Source of the DNA: Cryomorphaceae bacterium
GTDB lineage: Bacteria > Bacteroidota > Bacteroidia > Flavobacteriales_D > Crocinitomicaceae
DNA length: 47,958 bases
Direction: 5' to 3'
Assembly (NCBI GenBank): GCA_021300505.1
Contig: JAJTDQ010000014.1
Location: 1-47,958 of the forward strand
Part shown: positions 9,330 to 18,001 of the stretch, one piece after another
Layout: each line of letters opens with the position of its first letter
Numbering within the stretch: the stretch's first letter is position 1
Position numbers and translations under genes: made by a program
The notes under the pieces: generated by a model
Told to the model about the DNA's origin: nothing
The model's database searches: none
What the model saw: only the letters and a program-made list of their open reading frames with translations

Positions 9330-10501
9330 TGGTGGATTTGGATGGATTGATGACGATCTTCCATCTTGAGTATGTATGTTCCGTTAACAAGGGTTGACAC
9401 ATCTATTGTTGTGTTTTCAACTTCCGCAATGGATGAAAATACAAGTTTACCAGAAAGATCGTGAAGTGTAATGACAGCTCCTATGTCAGTGCTAATTGTC
9501 AAGAAATCAGTACATGGGTTTGGAAAAGCAATCCATTGAATAGATTCAGTTGGCACATTCAACACATTGGAAATTCGCCATGTTTCCTTGAAACGTTCAC
9601 TGTTCGAGATTCCTGTCGTGAAATAAAAGTCAGGGCCAAAGGCAAAGGACATTATACCTTTTCTAGAGGTGGAAACGAAAGAAGTCGATCCAGTTAGCAC
9701 CCAAGTATTGACATCTAGAACTTGAAAATCATTCAAAACCACATTCGACGCATCCAACCCACCAAAAAAGGAGACAAGATTGTTCACGCGTGCAGTACCG
9801 GTATAACTTCTTGGTGAAAGACCTGGATTGGGGAGTGATGTCCATTGCTGAGATGCCGGATTATACTGATGAAACTCCGTGTTCAATTCCGTTTGGCTGT
9901 TCAAGTTGTTTCGTCCTAATCCAACAAAACCAAGATTGTTGTACTCGAAAGAAGTGCCTCTCCAGATGCCATTGCCTGGAAGCGCTGTTTTTTGAGACCA
10001 ATGGTTGTTACTGATGTCGTAGCCCCACACATCCGTTAATATTCCTTGTTGATTTTTTCCTCCCACGATGTACAACGTATCGTTCAATACGAAGTGAACA
10101 GATCCACTTCTGCCATCTGCTGGCAATGGGGCGAGCACGGACCAACTGTTCAAAAGCGGGTTGTATTGCCACAAATCATTGCAAAACGTACCATCACATT
10201 TTACGCCACCAAAAATATAGCCGCTTCCATTGTTGGATGTACCCACGGCGTATTGTCTTTCTTCACCTAAGGGCAAATCAGCACAATCAGACCATGTCAT
10301 TGTCAGTCCATTGAATCTGTAAAAATCGCGCATGCAACTGAAACCACTATCTCGCCCCAAGCCTGTATAAACGAACGAATCGATGACAAAGCAACTGCCG
10401 TCATCTCGAGGTGTACCTGGGAAATCTTCCAATTGTTGCCAGATCTGTCCAAAGGCAGTGCAAGATAAACAGGCGATAGAAAGAAATAGAATTTTGATCA
10501 T
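9326..10501 (-). CDS. Secreted Kelch-repeat protein with T9SS type A sorting domain
   Basis: This 391-residue protein starts with a Sec signal peptide (MIKILFLSIACLSCTAFG). Kelch-type beta-propeller blades repeat between about residues 25 and 310: examples are GYIFGGVKCDGTFCNDLWQY, TLYIVGGKNQQGILTDVWGY, and similar NNLVSFFGG repeats with W-x-x-L/P turns. The last about 75 residues are a T9SS sorting domain: IAFPNPCTDFLTI, ITLHDLSGKLVF, and STLVNGTYILKME. It should be exported through the SprA translocon and released or surface-anchored. Ligand unknown. It converges on recJ with a 4-base overlap and lies downstream of the glutaryl-CoA dehydrogenase gene, whose terminator separates them. Confidence 0.9.
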   Translation of the reverse strand: MIKILFLSIACLSCTAFGQIWQQLEDFPGTPRDDGSCFVIDSFVYTGLGRDSGFSCMRDFYRFNGLTMTWSDCADLPLGEERQYAVGTSNNGSGYIFGGVKCDGTFCNDLWQYNPLLNSWSVLAPLPADGRSGSVHFVLNDTLYIVGGKNQQGILTDVWGYDISNNHWSQKTALPGNGIWRGTSFEYNNLGFVGLGRNNLNSQTELNTEFHQYNPASQQWTSLPNPGLSPRSYTGTARVNNLVSFFGGLDASNVVLNDFQVLDVNTWVLTGSTSFVSTSRKGIMSFAFGPDFYFTTGISNSERFKETWRISNVLNVPTESIQWIAFPNPCTDFLTISTDIGAVITLHDLSGKLVFSSIAEVENTTIDVSTLVNGTYILKMEDRHQSIQIHH

Positions 10502-10536
10502 ACAGGCTAAACGTGCTTTGTGAAGGTGTATTGCAT

Positions 10537-10562
10537 AAAAAAACCACCCCGAGAGGTGGTTT
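10537..10562 (-). terminator. Rho-independent terminator of the glutaryl-CoA dehydrogenase gene
   Basis: AAACCACC (10541-10548) pairs with GGTGGTTT (10555-10562) around a six-base loop. The A-run at 10537-10543 becomes the U-run on the minus strand. It sits 20 bases after the stop of the minus-strand gene at 10582. Confidence 0.85.
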
Positions 10563-10581
10563 CATTTTATGGTAAAGTGAT

Positions 10582-11781
10582 TTATTTCAAATCAGGCATT
10601 TCACGCGTAAAGGCTGGAATACCTGTTACATCCATACCCGTAATCAACAAGTGAATGTCATGTGTTCCTTCATAAGTCACTACAGACTCAAGGTTCGCCA
10701 TGTGGCGCATGATTGAATACTCACTTGTAATACCCATACCACCATGAATCTGACGCGCTTCGCGTGCAATGTTCAATGCAATTTCAACATTATTTCGTTT
10801 CGCCATAGAAATTTGAGCCGATGTCGCACGACCTTCGTTTCTTAATTGTCCTACACGTAACGTTAGCAATTGAGCCTTTGTGATTTCAGTAATCATTTCA
10901 GCCAACTTCTTTTGAATCAATTGGAAAGAACCAATTGGAACACCAAATTGAGTACGTTCTTTCGAGTAGCGTAAAGCTTGATCGTAACAATCCATAGCTG
11001 CACCAAGTGCACCCCAAGCAATTCCGAATCGTGCTGAATCCAAGCAGCTCAAAGGAGCGCCAAGACCTGAACGGCCAGGTAAGATGTTTGCCTTTGGCAC
11101 CTTAACGTCAACAAAAATCAATTCTCCAGTTGAGGATGCGCGCAACGACAACTTTCCATGCATTTCAGGAGTTGAAAATCCTTCCATACCGCGCTCAACG
11201 ATTACACCGTAAATGCGCCCAGTCTCGTCCTTAGCCCACACAACCGCGATATCCGCGAAAGGAGCATTAGAAATCCACATTTTGGCACCGTTCAAGATGA
11301 CATGGTCACCCGCATCTTTGAAATTGGTAATCATTCCACCTGGGTTCGACCCATGATCAGGCTCGGTCAACCCGAAGCAACCCATCATTTCACCCGTTGC
11401 CAATTTTGGCAAATATTTTTGACGTTGTTCCTCAGAACCATACTTCCAAATTGGATACATCACCAATGAAGATTGTACAGATGCCGTTGAACGAAGTCCT
11501 GAATCGCAGCGCTCCAGTTCTTGCATGATCAATCCATAGGAGATTTGATCCAATCCTGGCCCGCCATACTCTTCGGGGATATAAGGTCCAAAAGCACCGA
11601 TTTCTCCAAGACCCTTCAACAAGTGATTTGGAAAAGTCGCGTTCTCATAATGCTCATCGATAATGGGCGAAACCTCTTTTTTAACCCAAGCTCTTGCTGC
11701 GTCCCGCACTAGTTTCTGTTCATCTGTCAACAAGTCATCCATGTTGTAGTAGTCTGGGTGGACATACAGGTCTGTTCTCAT
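10582..11781 (-). CDS. gcdH: Glutaryl-CoA dehydrogenase (acyl-CoA dehydrogenase family)
   Basis: This 399-residue FAD flavoprotein oxidatively decarboxylates glutaryl-CoA to crotonyl-CoA in lysine and tryptophan breakdown. The acyl-CoA dehydrogenase order is intact: an N-terminal helical domain (EVSPIIDEHYENATFP, PEEYGGPGLD), a middle beta domain (GCFGLTEPDHGSNPGGM, KMWISNAPFADI), then the C-terminal helices (ERTQFGVPIGSFQLIQKKLAEM, QIHGGMGITSEY). The diagnostic feature is TYEGTHDIH with catalytic Glu371, followed by GMDVTGIPAF as in known GCDHs. I start at ATG 11781 (MRTDLYVHPDYY). A TTG eight codons upstream lies within the -7 box and is not used. A terminator follows. It is divergent from the DUF4271-hemD pair. 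Confidence 0.93.
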   Translation of the reverse strand: MRTDLYVHPDYYNMDDLLTDEQKLVRDAARAWVKKEVSPIIDEHYENATFPNHLLKGLGEIGAFGPYIPEEYGGPGLDQISYGLIMQELERCDSGLRSTASVQSSLVMYPIWKYGSEEQRQKYLPKLATGEMMGCFGLTEPDHGSNPGGMITNFKDAGDHVILNGAKMWISNAPFADIAVVWAKDETGRIYGVIVERGMEGFSTPEMHGKLSLRASSTGELIFVDVKVPKANILPGRSGLGAPLSCLDSARFGIAWGALGAAMDCYDQALRYSKERTQFGVPIGSFQLIQKKLAEMITEITKAQLLTLRVGQLRNEGRATSAQISMAKRNNVEIALNIAREARQIHGGMGITSEYSIMRHMANLESVVTYEGTHDIHLLITGMDVTGIPAFTREMPDLK

Positions 11782-11804
11782 TTGGCTATTTTTTCGTTTG
11801 AGCA

Positions 11805-11812
11805 CAAATTTA
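11805..11812 (-). promoter_or_regulatory. -7 promoter box for glutaryl-CoA dehydrogenase
   Basis: The minus strand reads TAAATTTG, a perfect TAnnTTTG, 23 bases before the ATG at 11781. It contains the upstream TTG codon that could otherwise be taken as the start. Confidence 0.6.
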
Positions 11813-11854
11813 ATTATAATTCAGCTTAAGGTGCAGAAACTATCTTCGTGTTCT

Positions 11855-11862
11855 TAACTTTG
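11855..11862 (+). promoter_or_regulatory. -7 promoter box for DUF4271-hemD
   Basis: TAACTTTG matches TAnnTTTG exactly and lies 17 bases before ATG 11880. A GTG at 11862 overlaps its last base, so the GTG cannot be the start of a transcript made from this promoter. Confidence 0.6.
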
Positions 11863-11879
11863 TGTCATTCATTGAAAAG

Positions 11880-12590
11880 ATGTTCAACCTACTGATTCTT
11901 TTAAACGATAGCGGAACTATTCCTGACACATTGGTGCCAAGGGCTGAAAATCGCACGTTTTTTTTGACGGGATTGTTTGCCATTTCCTTGGTTCTCATCG
12001 CCATTGCGCGTATTTCAAATTACAAGGCACTAGGAACCGTAATCAACGCTTTTTTCTCTGGTGGTCCTATTCAACAGCTGTTAAAAGAAAATATGCGCAT
12101 CGGATCACTAAGTTCGATTCTTCTTATTATCAACTATTTAATAGTGACATTTATTTGTGTTTACCTCATGCTAAACCGAACATTTGGCTTAACGGCAAAC
12201 ACATCTTTACTTTTTGCCAGTATTGTTCCTGTTGGATTTACCATTTTCGAAATAATGGGTATGGCGATGGCCAGTTTCATTACAGGGGAAGGAAAAACCA
12301 TGGAGCCCGCATTTCAAACCTCGTGGGTTGGTTTCGAATTCATAGGACTTCCCTTGTCCGTTCTTGCTCTCATTTGGATCATGAACCCTTCTTTAAATGC
12401 TCTATGTCTCGTCGTATTTTCTATCCTCATCGGAACGCGAGTCCTACAACGCATTACCAAAAGCAGCATTCTCATATTGAATAAAGGTGTGGCTTGGTAT
12501 TATATATTTTTATATCTTTGCACGCTCGAAATTCTTCCGTTGATTGTGGCTTACTACTGCGTTCAAATGAGTTTTCGGCCATTGATTTGA
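11880..12590 (+). CDS. DUF4271 domain-containing membrane protein
   Basis: This 236-residue integral membrane protein of the Bacteroidota family DUF4271 has about six or seven hydrophobic helices: TGLFAISLVLIAIARI, SSILLIINYLIVTFICVYLML, SLLFASIVPVGFTIFEIMGMAMA, a helix near GLPLSVLALIWI, LCLVVFSILIGTRVLQ, and a final helix ending PLIVAYYCV. Its function is unknown. As I recall, such genes commonly sit directly before hemD in this phylum, as here (21-base gap). The start is ATG 11880, not the in-frame GTG at 11862 that overlaps the promoter. The C-terminus (SFRPLI) is short and cytoplasmic or periplasmic; topology cannot be settled by eye. Confidence 0.85.
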   Translation: MFNLLILLNDSGTIPDTLVPRAENRTFFLTGLFAISLVLIAIARISNYKALGTVINAFFSGGPIQQLLKENMRIGSLSSILLIINYLIVTFICVYLMLNRTFGLTANTSLLFASIVPVGFTIFEIMGMAMASFITGEGKTMEPAFQTSWVGFEFIGLPLSVLALIWIMNPSLNALCLVVFSILIGTRVLQRITKSSILILNKGVAWYYIFLYLCTLEILPLIVAYYCVQMSFRPLI

Positions 12591-12611
12591 GTCTAACTAA
12601 GTTGTTGAAAA

Positions 12612-13361
12612 TTGGCGATTAAGACGATACTCGTTTCTCAACCCAAACCTGAAGGAGATAAGTCACCTTATTTCGATTTGGCGGAGAAATATAAGTTAAA
12701 AATAGACTTCCGACCATTCATTCGTGTGGAAGGAATTGGTGCGCAGGAATTTCGTCAGCAAAAAGTAAATATTGCTGAACATACTGCCATTATCCTTACC
12801 TCGAAAAATGCCATCGATCACTTTTTCAGAATTGCTGAAGAAGTTCGCTTTGAGGTTCCAGATACCATGAAATATTTCTGTATTTCTGAAGCAGTAGCCC
12901 TCTATCTTCAAAAATATGTGACCTACCGCAAACGCAAAATCTTCTTTGGAAAACAAACCATTGAAGAGTTAGTGGATGTGATGAAAAAACATAAGGGTGA
13001 AAAGTTCTTGTTGCCTTGCACCGACATCCTTCGCGACACAATTCCGGTAACTTTGGAGGCACACAAGATGAATTTCTCGAAAGCCATTCTTTACCGAACG
13101 GTGGCCTCCGATTTGTCCGACTTGGAAGATGTGTATTATGACATGCTTGTTTTCTTTAGTCCTGGAGGAATAGAATCGCTTTTCAAGAATTTCCCGGATT
13201 TCAAGCAAAACGACACGAAAATTGCTGCTTTTGGTCCAACCACAGCAAGTGCGGTAGCTAAGCATAACTTGCGTTTGGATGTGCATGCGCCAATGCCAAA
13301 TGCACCATCCATGACGGCAGCATTGGAGCTTTTCGTTAAGGAGCAGCTCAAGAAAAAATAA
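12612..13361 (+). CDS. hemD: Uroporphyrinogen-III synthase
   Basis: This 249-residue cytoplasmic enzyme closes hydroxymethylbilane to uroporphyrinogen III with inversion of ring D, the branch step to heme. HemD sequences are divergent, but the two-domain pattern is recognisable: ILVSQPKPEGDKSPYFDLA at the start, IILTSKNAIDHFF, KYFCISEAVALYLQKY, then KFLLPCTDILRDTIPVTL, a hinge, and DMLVFFSPGGIESLF followed by IAAFGPTTASAVAKHNLRLDVHAP. The frame opens after a TGA at 12606-12608, and the first usable start is TTG at 12612 (MAIKTILVSQP). No in-frame ATG gives a complete protein. It follows DUF4271 and is convergent with the sirtuin gene, 4 bases apart. Confidence 0.88.
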   Translation: MAIKTILVSQPKPEGDKSPYFDLAEKYKLKIDFRPFIRVEGIGAQEFRQQKVNIAEHTAIILTSKNAIDHFFRIAEEVRFEVPDTMKYFCISEAVALYLQKYVTYRKRKIFFGKQTIEELVDVMKKHKGEKFLLPCTDILRDTIPVTLEAHKMNFSKAILYRTVASDLSDLEDVYYDMLVFFSPGGIESLFKNFPDFKQNDTKIAAFGPTTASAVAKHNLRLDVHAPMPNAPSMTAALELFVKEQLKKK

Positions 13362-13365
13362 GGCT

Positions 13366-14052
13366 CTAACCCAGTTCTTGTAGTAATTCTGTCATCCCTT
13401 CCACGGCATTTTTTGCTATTACTCGAAATGATGACGGCACATTCAGCTCTTCGGCGTTGGGATCAATCAAATAGCGGGTCTCTGCATTAATTGCATAGTT
13501 AATTAATCCAGCTGCAGGATAAACCTGGAGGGAGGTCCCAATGACGATAAGAATATCTGCTTCGGCTATTTGCTGCATCGCAACTTCGTACATGGGCACC
13601 TCCTCCTCAAACCACACGACATGTGGCCGAAGTACATAACCATCAGGGCACAAATCTGTCATTTGCAACTCCCAACCATCGATTGGATAGTAAGCCTTTT
13701 CTTTATTTGGACCAGAACTTTTTGATTGACGAATATTTCCATGGAGATGAAGCACATTGGTCGAGCCCGCGCGCTCGTGCAGATCATCAATGTTCTGCGT
13801 AATTACCGTTACCTCGTAATTCGACTCCAATTGAGCAATCAAGATATGTGCATTATTCGGTTCACATTCCATAATTTGTTTTCGCCGCAAATTGTAAAAT
13901 TCTTGCACCATAGCGGGGTTATTCTTCCATGCTCTTGGTGTTGCAACATCTTCGATTCGGTATTGTTCCCAAAGGCCTCCACTATCACGAAAGGTGCTTA
14001 TTCCACTCTCCGCGCTTATGCCAGAGCCACTAAATATGATTAACTTTTTCAT
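13366..14052 (-). CDS. NAD-dependent protein deacylase, class III sirtuin (CobB/SIRT5-like)
   Basis: This 228-residue Sir2 protein removes acyl groups from lysines using NAD. The motifs are GSGISAESGISTFRD (NAD site), TQNIDDLHERAG (residues 85-96), the catalytic His104 in LHLHGN, VIGTSLQVYPAAG, and YLIDPN. Tyr53 and Arg56 in FYNLRRKQ correspond to the Tyr-x-x-Arg pair of SIRT5/CobB enzymes that recognises succinyl and other negatively charged lysine modifications. The small zinc-binding module carries one Cys only, so the usual four-Cys zinc site is absent. A frame to 14151 exists, but the ATG at 14052 gives the canonical start MKKLIIFSGSG. It is divergent from the thioredoxin-fold secreted protein. 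Confidence 0.92.
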   Translation of the reverse strand: MKKLIIFSGSGISAESGISTFRDSGGLWEQYRIEDVATPRAWKNNPAMVQEFYNLRRKQIMECEPNNAHILIAQLESNYEVTVITQNIDDLHERAGSTNVLHLHGNIRQSKSSGPNKEKAYYPIDGWELQMTDLCPDGYVLRPHVVWFEEEVPMYEVAMQQIAEADILIVIGTSLQVYPAAGLINYAINAETRYLIDPNAEELNVPSSFRVIAKNAVEGMTELLQELG

Positions 14053-14177
14053 TTTGTTTTTATGCTGTTTAGATAAATAATGTCTCCAAAAAATGGTTAG
14101 AATAAAAAATTGACGTAAATTCGAACGCGTTAGCTTACCAAAGTTAACCATTGTCTAAACCAAAAAATTTTCAAAGA

Positions 14178-15674
14178 ATGAAAAAACTATTACTTTCTGC
14201 CCTTGCGCTGTCAAGCATTGTGGCAATCAACACTTCAACTGCTCAAATTGCGGATGGTTCTGTTGCGCCTAATTTCACAGGAGTTGATTTGAATGGAAAT
14301 TCTCACACACTTCAAGATTATCTTAATGCTGGTAAAACAGTGATCTTAGATATTTCTGCTACGTGGTGTGGTCCTTGTTGGAATTATCATAACACTCATG
14401 CTTTAGGTGATATTTATAACGCCTATGGTCCAGAAGGCTCGGATGAGGTAATGGTTTTCTACATTGAAGGAGACAACGCTACTACGGTTGCGGATTTAAA
14501 TGGAACAGGTGGAAATACTCAAGGTGATTGGGTAACAGGAACACCATATCCAATTATCAATAGTGGTTCAATTGCGGATTTGTATGAGATAACCTACTTT
14601 CCAACCGTTTACCGCATATGCCCAGATGGTTTTGTTTATGAAATCGGAGCACTCTCTGCAAGTAATTTGAAATCAAATATCAACGCGAATTGTGGAGCAT
14701 CAAACCAGTTAAATGGAATTACAAATCATGCTGAACTTAAAGGTGATGAAATTGCTTTGTGTTCAACTTCAGGTCAAGCAACTGCTGAGATTAAGAATTT
14801 TGGAACAAATAACATTACCAGTGCAACAGTTGTTCTTAAAGAAAACGGCTCACAAGTGAGTTCAGCTCCATTTTCTGGTAACTTGGCGCAATTTGCAACC
14901 GGATCAGTCACTTTCCCATCTTACGCGTTCAATTTAGCGGCAAATTATTCTATCCAATTAACAAACGTTAACAGTGCTGCTCCTGCAAGCGCAGCATTAA
15001 CTTCGGATAATGTTGGTGTGGTATCTGCAAATATGTCTGGATTAAATATTACTGTTAAAGTATACACAGATAATTATCCAGCAGAAACAACTTGGGAAAT
15101 CCGTAATTCCGCAACGAATGCTTTGGTAGCTTCTGGTGGACCATATGTTGGCGCAGCGGGTACCGCGGCGGGAGGGCCTGATGCACTTCAAACAAAAACG
15201 CAAAATGTAACTCTTCCGGCTGGAAACAATTGTTACAAAATAATAATGAATGATTCATATGGGGATGGATTCGGATATGGTACTAATCCTGCTGGTCAAT
15301 ATGGAATCGAAGTTATTTCAAATGGTAGCAGCGTGATTAACTTAGATCTTGGTAACTTTGGAAACACTTTAACAAGAGACGCTGCACTTAAAACGGATGG
15401 AAGCTCGATTTTAGATGAGTTAGCTTTAGGAGATATTAGTGTATTCCCTAACCCTGCATCTGATGAGTTGAACGTTTCTTTCGAAGCTACAAACGCTGAT
15501 TACCAAGTTTCTATCCTTGACCTTCAAGGACGTGTAATCACTGCAAAAACTCTTCAATCAATCAACGGAACTTCTACGGTTACTTTCCCAGTTGCTGACA
15601 TGGCAAAAGGAAGCTACATCGTAACTGTTGTTTCTAACGGAATCACAACGACTAAAAATGTGGTGATCAAATAA
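14178..15674 (+). CDS. Secreted thioredoxin-fold protein with T9SS type A sorting domain
   Basis: This 498-residue protein has a signal peptide (MKKLLLSALALSSIVAINTSTAQ). A thioredoxin/TlpA-like domain (about 30-175) follows, with APNFTGVDLNG and the redox site TWCGPCWNYH, then TYFPTVYRICPDG. The middle contains a CARDB-like or Ig-like region (about 185-300). Next is a domain ending NCYKIIMNDSYGDGFGYG (about 300-410), whose acidic DSYGDGF loop is common in extracellular Flavobacteriales proteins and may bind calcium. The last about 75 residues are the T9SS sorting domain (ISVFPNPASDELNVSF, ILDLQGRVI, MAKGSYIVTV). The ATG at 14178 gives the signal peptide; a TTG at 14151 is rejected. An intrinsic terminator follows at 15694. 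It probably acts outside the cell on disulfides; the substrate is unknown. Confidence 0.9.
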   Translation: MKKLLLSALALSSIVAINTSTAQIADGSVAPNFTGVDLNGNSHTLQDYLNAGKTVILDISATWCGPCWNYHNTHALGDIYNAYGPEGSDEVMVFYIEGDNATTVADLNGTGGNTQGDWVTGTPYPIINSGSIADLYEITYFPTVYRICPDGFVYEIGALSASNLKSNINANCGASNQLNGITNHAELKGDEIALCSTSGQATAEIKNFGTNNITSATVVLKENGSQVSSAPFSGNLAQFATGSVTFPSYAFNLAANYSIQLTNVNSAAPASAALTSDNVGVVSANMSGLNITVKVYTDNYPAETTWEIRNSATNALVASGGPYVGAAGTAAGGPDALQTKTQNVTLPAGNNCYKIIMNDSYGDGFGYGTNPAGQYGIEVISNGSSVINLDLGNFGNTLTRDAALKTDGSSILDELALGDISVFPNPASDELNVSFEATNADYQVSILDLQGRVITAKTLQSINGTSTVTFPVADMAKGSYIVTVVSNGITTTKNVVIK

Positions 15675-15693
15675 TTGAAATTCATTTTTCATG

Positions 15694-15721
15694 AAACCCG
15701 GGCTGATGTCCGGGTTTTTTT
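15694..15721 (+). terminator. Rho-independent terminator after the thioredoxin-fold cargo gene
   Basis: AAACCCGG (15694-15701) pairs with CCGGGTTT (15710-15717) around an eight-base loop and runs into a T-tract to 15721. It begins 20 bases after the stop codon at 15674. Confidence 0.9.
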
Positions 15722-15785
15722 ATGCCCTCAAGTTCGATTTCTTATTCGAAGCATTTTCTTATCTTTACCCCCCTAAGAAACATTC

Positions 15786-17999
15786 ATGGCGAAAATACGC
15801 AAACAGGAAGCACTCGACTATCATTCATCGGGGAAACCGGGGAAGATTGAAGTAATTCCTACCAAACCATATTCATCTCAACGAGACTTGTCTCTCGCCT
15901 ATTCACCAGGTGTTGCTGAGCCATGTCTGAAAATTGCTGAAAATAAAGAGGACGTCTACAAATATACCAGTAAAGGGAATCTTGTCGCTGTAATTTCCAA
16001 CGGAACGGCGGTGCTCGGACTTGGAGATATTGGTCCTGAAGCATCAAAGCCAGTGATGGAAGGAAAAGGATTGCTTTTCAAGATTTTTGCAGACATAGAT
16101 GTGTTTGATATTGAAGTAGATGCGAGCGACCCTGAATTGTTCATTCAAACAGTAAAAGCCATCGCGCCGACTTTTGGAGGAATCAATTTGGAAGATATCA
16201 AGGCTCCCGAAGCCTTTGAAATTGAGCGACGCCTCAAAGAAGAACTCGATATACCGATCATGCATGATGACCAACACGGAACGGCGATTATTTCGTCAGC
16301 TGCCTTGTTGAATGCGCTTGAATTGGCGAAAAAGAAAATTGAAAACGTTAAAATCGTTGTTTCTGGTGCAGGGGCTTCAGCGCTTTCGTGCGCGAAGTTA
16401 TACCATGCCTTAGGAGCAAAGTTGGAAAACATATTTATGTTCGACTCCAAAGGACTTATATGTCAAGAGCGAACAGACCTAGATCAAACTAAAGTATTGT
16501 TTTCATCACATAAAAAATCCATTGATCTCATCACTGCATTCAATAAGGCAGATGTATTTCTTGGACTTTCACGAGGAGGACTGGTGAGCAAGGACATGAT
16601 CAAAGCCATGGCGAAGGATCCCATTGTTTTTGCACTAGCGAATCCTGAGCCGGAGATTTCCTACAAAGAAGCGACATCTGTTCGTAAGGACATTATCATG
16701 GCGACTGGTCGCTCTGACCATCCTAACCAGGTGAACAATGTGCTTGGATTCCCTTTTATTTTCCGTGGCGCATTAGATGTGCGTGCAACAACCATCAACG
16801 AGGAGATGAAATTGGCAGCAGTGAAGGCCATTGCTTCTTTGGCAAAAGAAACAATACCTGAGGAGGTGATTGAAGCCTATGGCGAAAAGAACATCATGTT
16901 CGGTCGCGAACAAATCATCCCGAAACCTTTAGATCCTCGTCTGATTTACTACGTTGCGCCAGCTGTAGCTAAAGCAGCAATGGACTCCGGAGTTGCAAGA
17001 AATCCAATCGCCGATTGGGATGCTTACGAAATGCAGTTGAAAAACCGCTTAGGTCTTGACAATAAGCTAGTTCGTAACATCACGGCAAAAGCGCAAGAGA
17101 ATCCAAAACGTGTTGTCTTTGCTGAAGCAGACAACATTAAAATCCTTAAGGCTGCTCAAACAGCTATGGAGGAAGGTGTTGCCTTCCCTATTCTACTCGG
17201 TAAACGGAGCAAAATTGAGTCACTTATTGAGGAGTATGCGATTGAGATGCCAGATGTGCTGATCATCGATCCAAAAGCAGAAGAGGAAGACGATCGTCGC
17301 GCAGCCTATGGTAAAGCATTTTTTGAAAAACGGAAACGTAAAGGATTCACTGAGTTTGAATCCGTTCAAATCATGCGTGAACGTAACCACTTTGGCGCAA
17401 TGATGGTCGAAATGGGTGATGCAGATGCCATGATTTCCGGTTTGACTCGTAGCTATAGAAATAGTGTTCGACCAGTTCTTCAAACCATTGGACTTGAAAA
17501 AGATGTCAATACTGTTGCTGGATTGTACATTCTGAATACAAAGCGTGGTCCTTTGTTTTTGGCAGACACGACCATTAACTTGAATCCAACGGCTGAACAA
17601 ATCGCTGAGATTACAGCCAATGTGGCGAAGACGATTCGTAAATTCAAAGTCACTCCACGCATTGCTCTATTGAGCTACAGCAACTTCGGATCATCTATTG
17701 GTCCTGATGCCGAAAAAATGTCTAAGGCCGTAGAAATCTTGCACGACAAATACCCAAGCTTAGTGGTTGATGGTGAAATTCAAGCAAACTTTGCGCTGAA
17801 TAATGATCTTCTGATGGAGAAATTTGCCTTTTCACACTTGGCGAATAAGCAGGTAAACACATTGATTTTCCCTAATCTTTCCTCAGGAAACATCACCTAC
17901 AAGGTTTTACAAGAGATGATCGACCTCCAATTGGGATCAAGTGTTCGAGAAATCATTAACATGGTGAAAGTAGCCGTTGTTGACGCTCAAAACAAATAA
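15786..17999 (+). CDS. maeB: NADP-dependent malic enzyme with C-terminal phosphotransacetylase-like domain
   Basis: This 737-residue fused enzyme converts malate to pyruvate and CO2. The malic half (1 to about 420) has [46 protein letters not shown], the metal and substrate site [11 protein letters not shown], the nucleotide site [14 protein letters not shown], and [10 protein letters not shown]. The PTA-like half (about 430-737), regulatory in homologs, has [33 protein letters not shown] and [21 protein letters not shown]. Homologs then have about 18 more residues with an IGPxLxGxxKPVHxLQ motif. Here the sequence jumps from QEM straight to the [14 protein letters not shown] end, so a short in-frame deletion is suspected near 17911-17930. 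A weak -7-like TATCTTTA lies at 15760-15767. ruvA starts 2 bases downstream. Confidence 0.93.
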   Translation: MAKIRKQEALDYHSSGKPGKIEVIPTKPYSSQRDLSLAYSPGVAEPCLKIAENKEDVYKYTSKGNLVAVISNGTAVLGLGDIGPEASKPVMEGKGLLFKIFADIDVFDIEVDASDPELFIQTVKAIAPTFGGINLEDIKAPEAFEIERRLKEELDIPIMHDDQHGTAIISSAALLNALELAKKKIENVKIVVSGAGASALSCAKLYHALGAKLENIFMFDSKGLICQERTDLDQTKVLFSSHKKSIDLITAFNKADVFLGLSRGGLVSKDMIKAMAKDPIVFALANPEPEISYKEATSVRKDIIMATGRSDHPNQVNNVLGFPFIFRGALDVRATTINEEMKLAAVKAIASLAKETIPEEVIEAYGEKNIMFGREQIIPKPLDPRLIYYVAPAVAKAAMDSGVARNPIADWDAYEMQLKNRLGLDNKLVRNITAKAQENPKRVVFAEADNIKILKAAQTAMEEGVAFPILLGKRSKIESLIEEYAIEMPDVLIIDPKAEEEDDRRAAYGKAFFEKRKRKGFTEFESVQIMRERNHFGAMMVEMGDADAMISGLTRSYRNSVRPVLQTIGLEKDVNTVAGLYILNTKRGPLFLADTTINLNPTAEQIAEITANVAKTIRKFKVTPRIALLSYSNFGSSIGPDAEKMSKAVEILHDKYPSLVVDGEIQANFALNNDLLMEKFAFSHLANKQVNTLIFPNLSSGNITYKVLQEMIDLQLGSSVREIINMVKVAVVDAQNK

Positions 18000-18001
18000 G
18001 T

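Noticed and set aside
14151-14177. TTG start extending the thioredoxin-fold cargo
   Set aside because: It would put nine extra residues before an otherwise perfect signal peptide starting at ATG 14178.
15786-17999. Stand-alone phosphate acetyltransferase
   Set aside because: The PTA-like domain is fused to an intact malic-enzyme half and is regulatory in such fusions.
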